Shown here: positions 1 to 10,471 of the stretch, piece by piece
Layout of the letters: every line of letters starts with the position of its first letter
Position numbering within the stretch: position 1 is the stretch's first letter
DNA from: Gnetum montanum
Taxonomy: Eukaryota > Streptophyta > Gnetopsida > Gnetales > Gnetaceae
Length of the DNA stretch: 50,380 bases
Reading direction: 5' to 3'
NCBI GenBank assembly: GCA_015680685.1
Contig: MNCI01016492.1
Coordinates: 82,747 to 133,126 of the forward strand
Notes under the pieces: model-generated
Database searches by the model: none
Told to the model about the DNA's origin: nothing
Seen by the model: only the letters and a program-made list of their open reading frames with translations
Position numbers and translations under genes: made by a program

Positions 1-129
1 ATGTATCAAATGTATTGAAAAAGAGTGTGTACAAAGCACTGGTCTGTATGTAGTTGTGGATCTACACAAGGCAGACATATAGCCTTGATTGATGAGGATG
101 GGTGATGACAAGTACTGGGAATTTCTGCA

Positions 130-1630
130 GGCACAATGTGAATGCTGTATGCTCAGTGTGCAGGATGTATTCCCAGCATGTAAGATCTATGCTCCCATGC
201 TCTCTATGTGAAAATGACCAACTTTCTTTTTTTTCTTTGCAAACCGAACCGAACCCCGATTTAGCCAAAAATTGGGGTTTTTATATGATCTTAGAGCATG
301 GAATTTGGATCTGGAGTGGGATGATTGGCTATGGGAGGAAACATTTATGGATTTGGTGATAGGTGGGGTGTTGACTGATGCAAAAGAATAAAATTTTACA
401 AGTGTACAGCATGAACACTGTCCAGTTCACATGCTGGGCATGCAGACCCTCAGCGTGTGAACTTTCATGCCCACAAAAAAAGAAGGAATGATAGTTGTAC
501 AACAAATTTCATGGTTCTAGCCTATAGATCTAAGCTCTAGTGTCCTATTTCTAGCTTTAGTGTGTCATTCTAAGCTTCGGCATGTCCTGGCATGTCCATA
601 GAGCCTCCAACGTGTGAGGTTGGGCGTCTGGCATATTTCTATACCCTCATACGCTGGGCTTATATGCTCCATATGCTAGACAAAAGGTGGTCAAGAGGGA
701 AATATTTTGACCTATATTTTAATGTCTGAATCTAGTTTTGACCATTGATCTAGATGCCTGATGTCCTGAGGATGTTGCTTGTCGAATTTGGGCTCATTTG
801 GCCTTGATTTGGTAGGGTTTTGGGAGGCCTGAGGTTGAGCATGCCTGCCACACGCTAAGCATATACGCTGGGCGTATAGGCCAGCGTGTGAGCATGAAAA
901 ATGCAATTTTGGAATTAGATTTGGTACGCTAGGGTATGTACACTAATCCTTGAGTCTTGGTGGTCCTTTAGGTCATCCAGGAGCTAATTTTGAATTTTTT
1001 TCGATGTTGTTTTGGGCTCATCTCTGAGGTGCATGCTGGCTGTACGCTGGGCGTATAGGCTACCATGTGAGGCCAAGAATGATAATTTTGATGGCCAAAA
1101 TTGAAGTTTTCAAAGCCTGTGATGATGTAGACTTAGTTCCCATGTCTTGAGGGTCAACCCCATGCCAAAAACTTGCCTAAAGTGCCTGTTTAACCTTGTC
1201 CTTGGTGCCACACGCTAGGCGTGCAGGATGTACATGCTTAGCATGTGAACTCAAAAGTGCATGATTTCAAGGTCAAAACTTGATTTTCTTGAGCCCATGA
1301 TGATGCCTAACAATTTCCCTATCTCTAAGAGTCAATTCCTTGTGAAAATCTTACTCTGAAGTGCCAGCCTATTTTGGGTCACCTTTGAACTCATACACTA
1401 GGTGTACACACTGGGCGTGTGAGCCAGCGTGTAGGCAAAAAATGACCCATTTGGTGCCCAAAATTTGATTGTTAAGAGCCTCAGACCTTCCTGGGACCTT
1501 AGGGAAGGTCATGGGGAGTCTAGACCTTTGATTCTAGCCTATTTTAATGAGTTTTTGATGCTCAAACTTTGCTAGATGTTGGGCCATACGTTGGGCATGT
1601 ATAGGCCAGCGTACAAGATGCATACTTAGT
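130..1630. repeat. Diverged array of GC-rich inverted-repeat units
   Basis: Units recur near 130-183, 429-465, 600-680, 842-893, 1033-1073, 1205-1250, 1391-1435 and 1584-1615; the last five are about 180-195 bp apart. Each holds variants of ACGCTGGGCGT followed by GGCCAGCGTGTGAGC. The best copy (862-878) is a perfect inverted repeat with 7-bp arms, TATACGC and GCGTATA, around TGG; 1043-1055 keeps 5-bp arms. Text between cores is also similar (a run like CCAAAATTTGATT about 30-50 bases after each core). It precedes the LTR end of A1, so it could be the upstream part of a long LTR or a separate decayed satellite. No coding signal was seen here. Confidence 0.6.
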
Positions 1631-1849
1631 GAAAACCAAGTATTTTGAGCTTAAAATTTGCCAAGTTTGATGCTAGATGTCACTATAGTCTTCTGTGGAT
1701 CCCAAGGAACCATTTATTGCTTAATTTGACTCTGTTTGAAGCTATCTGTAAAGTCCTCAAGCTTCAATCATGCTAGGGAGCATCATGACTTAGCTCGATT
1801 CTTGTTGGAGAAGTGCTAAGCTCAGAATTTTGTGGTGCTTCAAGTATGA
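1631..1849. other. Unassigned AT-rich spacer
   Basis: No reading frame, repeat core or RNA gene is recognisable. It lies between the inverted-repeat array and sequence similar to the LTR of element H, so it may be the unrecognised U3 part of the A1 LTR. Confidence 0.3.
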
Positions 1850-2239
1850 CCACTTCGAGCACATGTGTAATGCTTGGTAACCTAGTAATGAGTAGCATTG
1901 CATTGGGTCAGGGTATGTGTGACAAGTGGGAATAGATATTGATGCTAGGATAATTAAAGCTTAGTTAGTGAATAGTTAATGGAAATTAGTTATTTAGTTC
2001 TCTTCACCTTTCCCTACTAGAATAGGCGTTAAAAAGATAAAAGATATACAAATCACATACCTCAGACTTACTTAACCATACAACCATAAAAATACAAGTA
2101 AGTTTGGGAGGACAACGATTGGTTAACCTTAAGTATTCCATTAAGGCGTGTAAGCACTTAGTCCTTTGAGTTCGACCAGATTGTGTGTGAGACACTTGTA
2201 TTTGTATGGTTGAGTGTAGGGGTACCTCGCCACTCATCA
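1850..2239 (+). repeat. 3' part of the A1 5' LTR
   Basis: Similar to the LTRs of H: the TGCTTGGTAACCTAG block, the TTAGTTAATAATT-like block, the GTTGGGAAGACAAC-like block (here GTTTGGGAGGACAACG) and the end GCCACTCATCA are in the same order as in H (31340-31717 and 43470-43847). The LTR ends in CA at 2238-2239, one base before the primer site. Its 5' start could not be placed. Confidence 0.75.
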
Positions 2240-2240
2240 T

Positions 2241-2259
2241 TGGTGTTGTTGCTGGGGAC
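2241..2259 (+). promoter_or_regulatory. Primer-binding site, tRNA-Asp type, decayed
   Basis: Reads TGGTGTTGTTGCTGGGGAC. The usual Athila-type site complementary to plant tRNA-Asp is TGGCGCCGTTGCCGGGGAC; the four differences are all C to T, in CpG or CHG contexts. It lies one base after the LTR end, as expected for the start of minus-strand DNA synthesis. Confidence 0.85.
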
Positions 2260-2384
2260 ATAGTTTTTTGTGCACTACATAGAACATAGGATATCATTCA
2301 CATTGTTGGGATGCTAGAACGAACCCTTAGGGTTAATCAAGAAAAAAATAATGTAATGGTAAATAGCACACCAACAAGACAAAA

Positions 2385-4722
2385 ATGTCTTCTTCTTCGC
2401 ACAAAAGCACTTCATCGCCTAGGAACAACACTAGAGACAGTCGGTGGCACAACACACATAACCAAAATCTACCTGTTACTCAACAATTCCATGTGGTATA
2501 TATTCATCATGATGAGTATATACCCAACTTTACCTTCATTCTCCATCAAGATGAGCAACTGTGTTGGAGATACTTGGAGGGTAACATAGTGTTGCCTCTA
2601 AACTGAGAAGTTCAAAACATGCTCCTTCGTGCTCTCGCATGAATCGGCATGTCATAGTTATATGTGGAGTACATTGCATGTGATTATGACACAAGGGACT
2701 ACCATCCCATAGAAGTACAACGTCCATGGGACTTGTGACAGGAGAGTTACCACACATCATTCAAGGGAAAAGGACCCCATAACACTCCATCCATCTTAAG
2801 AAAAATTGTGGGTGGTGAACATATTTCAATAGGTTCTTCACAAAATTATGTTCCCCCTCCTAATGATGGTGAGAAGGTGGTGTATCAAAAACTTCATTCC
2901 ACGATTCACAACCCTAGTTTTGATCCCCACGAACACCAAGTGTTCAACGAGGGAACACAAACACATGATAAGGGTGGGCATTCTAATCATCGTCACAATT
3001 GAGGCCAAGACCATCAAAGAGAAGGTAGAAAACATCATCATGGCAATGGTTCTCCTTCTTCTTCACCTTCATTGTCACATTCACCCTCTCCTTCAGTATT
3101 AGGATGCAGTCATAAGGAACCTAATCATGAGGATAAGGGTAAGCAAAGTGAGAAACCTCGACAAGAGAGTCAAGAGCGAGGATGAGGGCACTCTAGAGAC
3201 TCATGGCATGGAAGAAGGGAAAGTAGGGAACCACATAGACATCACAAATTCTACAACTGAAATGACCACACAGAACCCCTACTTGCAACCCAAAGCATGT
3301 TAGAAATCATGAAGGCTGTAAGAATTCCTACAAGGCACCAAAAAGATAGCAAGATCAAGAGGTTAGACATGAATAATATCCCACGATTTGAGGGGGGATA
3401 CAAAACTGATCCTTAGAACCACTTATAGGAATTTCATGATGCATGTGCCTTGAAAAACATTAAGAACAAGTGGAAAAATCTAAAGTTATTCCCAAGGACA
3501 CTAGTAAAAGAAGCAAAAAGCTGGTACCAATCCTTAGAACCGGAATTGATTCGAAGGTGGAGTATGATGCTAGAATTGTTTAATGATAAGTATCAAACGT
3601 ACTCCCAAGTGTCCAACCTACAGAAGAAAATCTAAGGATGGAAGGAGGGAACTCATGAACCCTTGGATGTTGCCATAGGCCAATACTATGCACTATTACA
3701 TCGTTGCATGGGCCATGGTTACTCGCAATAGGATCAAGTACACCATCTCGTAGATGGACTTAGGCATGAAACCAGGAGAACCGTTGGAACATATTCCTAA
3801 GGGAGATTATCAAAGTTTAGGTTCCATCAGGTTCATAGATTGTTGGAGCAAGTAGCTAAGGAAGAAGGGGAGCTACGTAAGAGAGAAAGTGTGGAAGAGT
3901 ACAACTATGATACTTCCCTATGAAAAAGGGGAGTGATATTTTGTGAGGAGGAGGAAGAGTCACCACTCGAAGAGATGGTAAATACGAAAGCCTTGCTGCT
4001 CCAAAGATTAACAACAGAAGTGTCGACTAGGGTAGACCAAATGTGGGACTCCTTAGATAGTAGATTTGAAACCGTTCTCAAAATTATAGAGGAATCTAAG
4101 GAGCAAAGTAGTAACTATGATAAAAAGAAAAAGAGGGATTTGGACCATGGATGTAACAAAGGCAAGGGTAAAATGGCCATCACTGAAGAGGTTATGGGTT
4201 TTGATATGGACAATGATGGTGGATGTAAGATATGACAATATGACCATCCTAAGGGATGTTTCCCAATCATCACATCTACAAGAGTCTGGGGTGTATGCAC
4301 TTAACCCATGACTTAACAAATGGAAAGCACCTCAACAGTTACCTTATCCCCAAGGTAACCTAAGATAGTTCCACCAGCCATTAATGTATTATCCAAGTGG
4401 AACTCCACCACAACCTATTGAGCAACACCAACAGTGGAAATACCCACAGTCATGGGGGATGCCACCACCATGGCAACAATACCCTTACCAGCAACTGGAT
4501 CCATACGGCTACTATGTGTTGTAGCCAATCTCTCCACGTGACTCTGTTGGTCACTTGAGACCACAAAATCACTACCAAGCTCAGGAGTATTATAGGAATC
4601 CTTCTCCTAGAGGAGACACACCACATACATACCATCCTCTGAATCCATCTACAACTCTCACACCAATAGCTCCATTACCACCCGCTCCAGCAATGCAAGG
4701 GGAACTTCCCACTCAACCATAG
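2385..4722 (+). pseudogene. gag: gag pseudogene of A1
   Basis: Capsid polyprotein remnant of the retrotransposon. The chosen start, MSSSSHKSTSS at 2385, aligns with MSSSNSH at 31870 in H. One frame is kept through stops from 2385 to about 4250; segments at 2808, 3450 and 3933 are all in phase. The Retrotrans_gag core (about 3380-3800) has NIPRFEGGYKTDP, then AKSWYQSLEPELIRRWSMM. A zinc-knuckle remnant C-x2-*-x3-H-x3-C lies at about 4215-4250, followed by a one-base frameshift (4250-4275) seen by comparison with H. The C-terminal part (4330-4720) is rich in Pro, Gln and Tyr, and gag ends near MQGELPTQP. Stops are mostly TAG. It is not functional. Confidence 0.85.
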
Positions 4723-4929
4723 TAATGCAATGGTACAAGAGCTGTAAACCTTCAACCTGCTACTAGTTCTGACAACCGCACAAAGAGAAGATCTTTCTTC
4801 AAAACCAATAGTCCAAACAAGCTCTTACAACCACAAGTGGTTGAGTCTACGAATGCCTCTCCATAAAATAAGGCTTCAGAGCTCCCTTCGAACCAAAAAT
4901 AGAGCTCAACGCACATGGTTATGTTAACA

Positions 4930-5350
4930 CATACCGTCATTGACTGGATTAAGGAGGGCCACCTTCCCAAGAAATTTGCAAACCCTGAAAGTTCTTTAAT
5001 TTATCTCAAAGTCACTGGGAATAAACCATGTAAAGATCTTTTGGACTCAGGTTCCAGAGTCAACTTAATATCATAAGATATGTATAAAGCCTAGAACCTG
5101 CCTCCACTAAACAAGAACAATATTTGCTTAGAGATGGCTGACCAGTCCATCACTATTTCCTTGGGACTGGTGGAGGACATTGTTACCATTGTGTATGGTT
5201 GGTCATACCTAGCTGATTTCCTAGTGATACAAGTAAACAATGACAAAGGGGATTTGCCAATAATAATGGTAAGGGCATGGCTCAGTACCATAAATACATG
5301 CTTAGGAATTTGCGATCTTTCCTTAGAAATATCTAAGGAAAATACTTGTG
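4930..5350 (+). pseudogene. Retropepsin (protease) pseudogene of A1
   Basis: Aspartic protease that would cut the gag-pol polyprotein. The catalytic triad is still readable as LLDSGSRVN (D codon at 5044). It is followed after two stops by a retropepsin body, ADQSITISLGLVEDIVTI, and the flap-distal motif LPIIMVRAWLST (Athila-type elements usually have PxILGRPFL). Upstream, WIKEGHLPKKF links it to gag. The parallel domain in H begins near 34300. It is broken by at least two stops, so inactive. Confidence 0.8.
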
Positions 5351-5775
5351 GGAAGGTTGAGAAGAAGAAAGTGATACAGGGTGTGATTGCATATGGGAAT
5401 TTTTAGCATTTCCTGCATGCAACCGGTGTGCACCAGAGGTTAACATACAAAGGTGCCTATATGTAGTAACCACACAATAAGAAAACACCTAGTGGTTGAT
5501 AGCTAATCAAGAGAACAACTCACTAATATGCATGGAACTAACTGAGGGAACAACGTGCACACACGTCAAAAGCATAGATGAAATGGAGTATGAGTGTTAC
5601 CAACTTCCAACCCTTAACCTAAAAACACTAATTAGGGAAAGTTGGAAACTCCTAAAAAATTCAAACGAGTACTCTAATAAGAGAAAACTAGTCTGTGTGC
5701 AATAGACCGAACCTTATCATGAACCTAGAATGGTCTATGCACATAGCACATTGGAGAAGGGACAACCTCACTCAT
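5351..5775 (+). pseudogene. Post-protease pol linker of A1 and deletion junction
   Basis: The frame at 5496-5705 contains NSLICMELTEGTTCTHVKS, the counterpart of the CIEPIESLTCAYVK stretch at 34855 in H, just before RT. The RT itself is absent: by about 5700-5790 the sequence has jumped to the region that follows integrase in H. The exact join cannot be fixed by eye. Confidence 0.65.
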
Positions 5776-6890
5776 CATTTTGAATCTCTTCCTTTCAACT
5801 CAGTCATGGGGGAGATGGCCATCTATGCTGATCAATCGAGGTCCTCAGTTCCTTTTTTAAGTTTTTATTTTACATATTTTTGGTTTACAAATTTCTTTAA
5901 CTTCTCTTGTTTTTGTTTTACAACATCGTTCATATGTTTTTGTTCATTTGTGTGTTTATTTATTTTGTTTTGTTAAGTTTGTCACCTAATAAGTGCTCCT
6001 GAAGATGGTATGAATTGTATTCCATTGATTACTAGTGTTTGGTTTTTACCATTGAGTTATGATGTTGATACTTTGGTATGGCTCTTTTGATATAATAGGC
6101 AATGAGTGCATGTCATCCATGAATTCATGAATTTCTATGGTCTCTCTTGGCTTGGAACTGTACATTCCCTTTTCTTTAATAATAAGAACTATCAATGAAT
6201 TGGTGACTAGGCATTTATCAAACTAAGGAAGGCGTCAAGGATTGAAAAGGATGTGACTTCAAAGGAACTTGATGCATTTGTGCTGGCCATTCTCTTGGGT
6301 GCTTGGATGTTTCCTTCTTGGGTTTTCCTTACCATTCCAACGTTGTTCCATTATTGGGAAGATGAGCTAATAAAAATAATAATTCTTTGCATGGTGTGAT
6401 TCTCACACAAAACACAAAAAAAAACAACAACAAAAACAAATAAACAGTGAGAATTCAAAGCACACCCCTTAGATGAAATAATCATCTGGGCTACAAGCAC
6501 TAGTTATGGAACTAAATAAACATGTTCCCTCTGACTAAGGCCCTTCTTGCTTCCTACTTTCTCCCTTTTTATTTTGTCAGAATGGTGGTGACTTTTTGTC
6601 AGAAGAATTCTTGTTACTCCAAGTGGATGGATTGGCCAAATGCATTAATGCGAAGTCACTGGATGCGGATTGTTTGAGGCTAGATTTGGAATGGGATCTA
6701 CTAAGTCACATTAACCATTAATACACAAGGGACTATACATCATCTTGTTCTTGAGAATTCATTCCATTCTCTTCTTTCCATCATCCATTCTCCATTTTTC
6801 ACCTCATTGTCAGTTGTATCAATAGTCCATATTTTGGTTGATGCATTGTTTTCTTTTTGGTAAAATCTTGTGGTTAAGACTTTAACTCTT
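5776..6890 (+). other. 3' non-coding region of A1
   Basis: Non-coding sequence, mostly AT-rich, collinear with 37855-38720 of H: the CATGGGGGAGATGG block, a T-rich tract, a TTCAAAGCACACCCCTTAG block (6454) followed by GGGCTACAAGCACTAGTTATG, and the TTGCTTCCTACTTTC block (6549). Nothing in it codes for a protein that I can recognise. Confidence 0.65.
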
Positions 6891-6904
6891 GTTTCCAAAT
6901 AACA

Positions 6905-7360
6905 TTCCTAGAGCCTACAAAAAAGTCCCCCTATAAGGTTTCCAAGCTCTGGCACTCTCTGGCACTCCCTTATTGAAAAAGTCCCCCTACAAGGTTTCCA
7001 AGCTCAGACTCTACCTCAAATTCATCTTCCTTTTCTAGTTACCCCTTAGAGGTAGTATTCTAGTTGTCCTCATCAACCTCAATGAAAAGGGCTAAGATGC
7101 TATTGTAGATGTCATTAAGGAGTATTTGGTCTTTAGAGGAGGGAATATACTCTTTTCCATCATGATGAATGAGCTCAAATTCCCTCTTGGCCTCTACTTT
7201 TTCTCATGGGATCAACATGCTAGCCTAGATCTTGGTGCAAATGAAGTTATAGTTTTCTTCATTTATTTTTGTGAAGCTAGGACTTTATTCCCTAAGCCTT
7301 AAGGATTGCCTGCATTCAATGATAGAATGGTCTTTGGGGTCATAGACCCTCATGGCTTGT
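6905..7360 (-). pseudogene. gag: gag N-terminal fragment of element F
   Basis: On the minus strand from about 7350 the frame reads MRVYDPKDHSIIECRQSLR, then NYNFICTKI, EFELIHHDGKEYIPSS and LLNDIYNSILALFIEV. The same order (NYNFLCAKL, EYEFIYYNGKEFVPLP, NWKQWILDQLLMARV) occurs in E at 12150-12340 and, decayed, in D at 44220-44400. It is an N-terminal gag region specific to this Tat/Ogre-like group; its function is not known to me. Stops interrupt it and it ends in a local duplication. Confidence 0.75.
6920..7005. repeat. Short direct duplication inside F gag
   Basis: A 30-base block starting AAAAAGTCCCCCTA occurs at 6920-6949 and again at 6976-7005 with one difference, an offset of 56 bp. The spacer contains a second small doubling, CTCTGGCACT. 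It is probably a replication-slippage duplication in the dead copy. Confidence 0.8.
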
Positions 7361-8130
7361 TGATGTGATCCACTATCTATGTAGTTGAAAGGAAACTTGG
7401 TTGATTATAAGAGAGATATGGCTATTTTGCTAAAAATGGATTAAGAAAAGCTATAAAAAGAAAAACATAAGTGAATCCCAAAAAATCAAATTTAAAAATG
7501 ATCAAAGGAAGCAAAAACAACTAAAAATGGAGCACTTACTATAATTATTAAGTAGGGGATAAAAGGGGCTTACCCCTTTACCAAAAATAAAAAGTTGGGA
7601 ACGTTGGTGACAAGCTTCACCCATGTCCTCCTAACTACCTCTACATTAGATATGGCAAGGGGGAAAGAAGGAAGTGAGATGGGGGATCTCACATCTTCCT
7701 ATTCTAACATTGGTTAAAGGGAGGGAAAGGTTGAAAAAAAAAGTGGAAAGTTGGTATTTTTCCACTAGAACATGGTCTTAGTAGGCTGCTAATTTTCTCA
7801 ACTTGGAAAGATGGGAGGAAGCTAACTTCCAAAAGTTTGATGGCTTCTAGAAGGGTTGCATGACCAACTTTTGAAATTGAAAATAATTGGCAATAAAAAA
7901 GAAAAAAGAGAGGGGGAAGGTATTAATGCTCACTTTGGGCTGAAAAATGTATAGCAAGTGCTGTGAAAGGCCAAGACCCATCCACTTGCAACTTCTATGC
8001 TATAGTATTTTTCATACAGGGAGAGGACAGTGTTGGTTCATTAGAGTTCTAGTTGTAAAAAATTAGAAAAATATTGTAAATGGTCATGTGAGCAATGGGG
8101 GAGAAAAATTTAGTCACAAAAATTAGGCAG
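7361..8130 (-). other. Leader of element F
   Basis: Sequence between the gag start and the primer site of F. It is AT-rich with no convincing frame. It is longer than the corresponding leader of E (11771-11985), so it may contain small insertions. Confidence 0.5.
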
Positions 8131-8136
8131 AGGTGC

Positions 8137-8153
8137 TCCTTCTAGCACTAGAA
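8137..8153 (-). promoter_or_regulatory. Primer-binding site of element F
   Basis: Minus strand reads TCTAGTGCTAGAAGGAG, the same as at 11752 in E and nearly the same as in D (29908) and G (21852-21833). The tRNA it pairs with was not identified. It fixes the orientation and the LTR end of this copy. Confidence 0.75.
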
Positions 8154-8157
8154 GAAA

Positions 8158-9200
8158 TTTGCAACTAGAGAAATCAACTGTTGGAAAACCAAGAGATCTA
8201 GCATAGTAGCCTCAACCCCAAATATAGAGAGCCTCTAAGAAATAGGATTCAAGATGCCATGGATGATCTAGAAGATCACCTAGGAAGTTACAAAGTGCAA
8301 AACAAGGATTGAGAAAAAAAATGCAAAAATTATAGATCTATTAAAATGGATAGCAAATGTAGATTGCACACATGAAACCTTACAAACTTTATTTAAAAAT
8401 AGTAAAGAATGAGTTCTAGAAATGTGTACAAGAAATTTCCATGAGAGAGAAAATGGGAATCACTAGGATAGGAGTTCAAAGCCCATTGAAGCCAATGTGA
8501 TCTACTCTACAATCAGTGTGTTCAGCTACTCTTGATGCTATTGAACCTCTATTACAACTTCAGAATTGCAACTTGGGTCATTCCTGGGAGGTGAGACAAG
8601 TGGAAAACTTGGTTACCAAATTGCTCACATGAGGGATTGGGGATCCCAAAAATGTAGCATTAACACCAAAAATTCCACAAGTCTTAGGGGTTAGCAAAGG
8701 GGTTAATAGGGTTACAAGGGTTTCACGCTAAGAGGCTTCAAGAAGCTATGTTTTTGCAAGGTTGCAAGAGTTAATGGAAGCCAAAATTACTATTTTCTTG
8801 AAAATGCCAAAGTGTGGAGCCTAAAATAGATGTTGACATTTTATTTTTATAGGTCTTAAGCCATGATTTTTGTTCCAAAGTAGTTGTAAATTGTTTGCAA
8901 ATTTCTAAAGGCAAGATGGATGTCCAAATTTTGGGGTTTACCATATATAGTAAGTGCAAAACCCCCATGGCCATTCCATTTACCATAAATACTATTAAAA
9001 AAATATATTTTACACTAGAAGTAGATCTTCCACATTAAGCCTTCAACCATCCTTATTGAAGTGATTACTTAACTTTGAGAACATTATAATGCAAAAATAT
9101 TGCTCATATAGCTTTCACACTAGAGCACATGTAGTTTCCATGTTGTGGGTGAAGTCTTCCACACTAGGGGAGGAAGGTTTCCACATTAAGGGGGAAGCCC
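8158..9200 (-). repeat. LTR of element F
   Basis: Minus-strand sequence running into the primer site resembles the right part of the D LTR: the final block GGTTTTCCAACA-TTGA and the earlier block CTAGGTGATC are shared, in the same order, with 29780-29890. A minus-strand TATATA element lies near 8944-8950. The upstream border is not resolved. Confidence 0.5.
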
Positions 9201-10180
9201 CCATCCTTCCATGCTGAGGGTAGGTGAGATTTATCTCTTGTTGGTTTTTTTAATGTAGAAAAATGTATACTCCCCATAAAACCCATCAAATTTCCATTTT
9301 TGGCATCTCAAAAGGAATTTTTAACCTTCCCAAGCCCAAATATAGACACTAGGTAAATTGTTTCACTTGGGGAATGAGGATTTGACCACTTATAAGGTAT
9401 TTCTAAGTCCAAAAAGTATAAACTCTGTGAGGTTACCATCCATGGACTACAATCTTCACATTTACAATGAAGTTTTGCCCTAGGTGTCATGGGGTGAAGG
9501 TTACATGATGAAAGTTGATTATAACATGCAAATTTTTGTGGTGTTTCAATGAGTTCACTTTATAATAAGGTTTGATATAGTGAAAAGAATTCAAGATCTT
9601 TGTCTAAATTAATCGTATGTTATGCTACACCCTTTTACTATGCTAAATTAAAAATAAAATGCACATGTGCATCATTCTTGGTTGGCTTGAGGACTAATGT
9701 GGCTTGTAGGACTAGAACATCACCAAGAAAAGTCATGTTATAACTTGTAACCTTTACCACCCAACTTTGAAAATAATTTATTCTAAGTGTAAATTTTGTG
9801 ACCCATGAGTTGCAATCTTGCATACTCTAACTTTCTAAGGTTAAAGAATGCCTCATTAGTTGCTATTGCCTTACTTTCCAAGTGGGAAAAGTAATGTCAT
9901 GTCTATATTTAGGCTTGGGAACACTAAAAATACCTTGGGGATATTAAATTCATAATTTTCATAGGTTTTATGGTGGTCATGACCTTTACTACGTTGGAGC
10001 TACACACATCCATTGTTGAAGTTGTTAGGTTTTCTATTTCTATTTTCCTAGCAATGGCCAGCATAGTCATCACAATATCTAGTATCTATATCATGGTCAT
10101 CGTAGTTACCATAAATTCTCAACAATCTTCACATGGCTAGCATAGTCACCATATTTCCTAGTAGGCTTCAACAATGCTAT
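9201..10180. other. Unassigned region between facing LTRs of F and D
   Basis: AT-rich non-coding sequence. It must contain the 5' edges of the F LTR (minus) and perhaps of the D LTR (plus), but no TG/CA termini could be fixed. Near 10040-10190 an irregular motif like GGCCAGCATAGTCATC recurs. Confidence 0.4.
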
Positions 10181-10181
10181 C

Positions 10182-10303
10182 ATAGCTCTCCAAGGCCAAC
10201 ATAGTTGAGGTGAAGCCAACATAGTTGAGGTGAAGCCAACATAGTAACAAAAGCTCTCCAAGGCCAACATAGCTGAGGTGAAGCCAACATAGTAACAAAA
10301 GTT
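10182..10303 (+). repeat. Small tandem repeat, AGCCAACATAGT unit
   Basis: Blocks CTCTCCAAGGCCAACATAG and GAGGTGAAGCCAACATAGT recur: 10188, 10210, 10233 and again 10254-10301, giving about 22-bp units nested in a unit of about 66 bp. It is probably part of the U3 region of the D LTR. Confidence 0.75.
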
Positions 10304-10466
10304 TGTTTACTATTTATAGTATCTAGTATGGTTTTTATGGTCTTGGGATGTCAAAACTTATCATAAATAAACAGCTACAATAAAAATAATTACCTGCTAC
10401 ACCTACAAATCACACCAATCTATCAACTATCATGGTAGAAAATTCGTAGCAAAAAATTAAACACTA
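10304..10466 (+). repeat. Left part of the D LTR, before insertion of E
   Basis: Assigned to D because the target duplication GTAGC (10467-10471 and 29322-29326) shows that this sequence was continuous with 29327-29903, which ends at a primer site. The 5' edge of the LTR lies to the left and is not resolved. Confidence 0.5.
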
Positions 10467-10471
10467 GTAGC
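10467..10471. repeat. Target-site duplication of element E, left
   Basis: GTAGC, identical to 29322-29326 just after the right LTR of E. Five bases is the usual duplication size for Ty3/gypsy integration. Confidence 0.85.

Larger units (their letters stand above)
1850..6890 (+). mobile_element. Athila-like Ty3/gypsy element A1, internally deleted
   Basis: From left to right it has an LTR 3' end (to 2239), a primer-binding site (2241-2259), gag, protease, a short post-protease stretch, and then 3' non-coding sequence that matches the post-integrase region of element H. The sequence CATGGGGGAGATGG, which follows integrase in H (37860), occurs here at 5807, only about 0.5 kb after protease, so RT, RNase H and integrase are missing. 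The 3' end is lost where the minus-strand element F begins near 6900; no 3' LTR is seen. Lineage is inferred from the protease and gag style and from similarity to H, whose RT is clearly Athila-like. Confidence 0.8.
6905..9200 (-). mobile_element. Tat/Ogre-like element F, 5' part only
   Basis: Read on the minus strand: an LTR (about 9200 to 8158), a primer site (8153-8137), a leader, then the gag N-terminus ending near 6905. Family assignment comes from the gag start, which resembles those of D, E and G, and from the primer site shared by all four. The right (5') LTR edge is uncertain. No pol or second LTR is seen; the copy is cut off where it meets A1. Confidence 0.65.
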
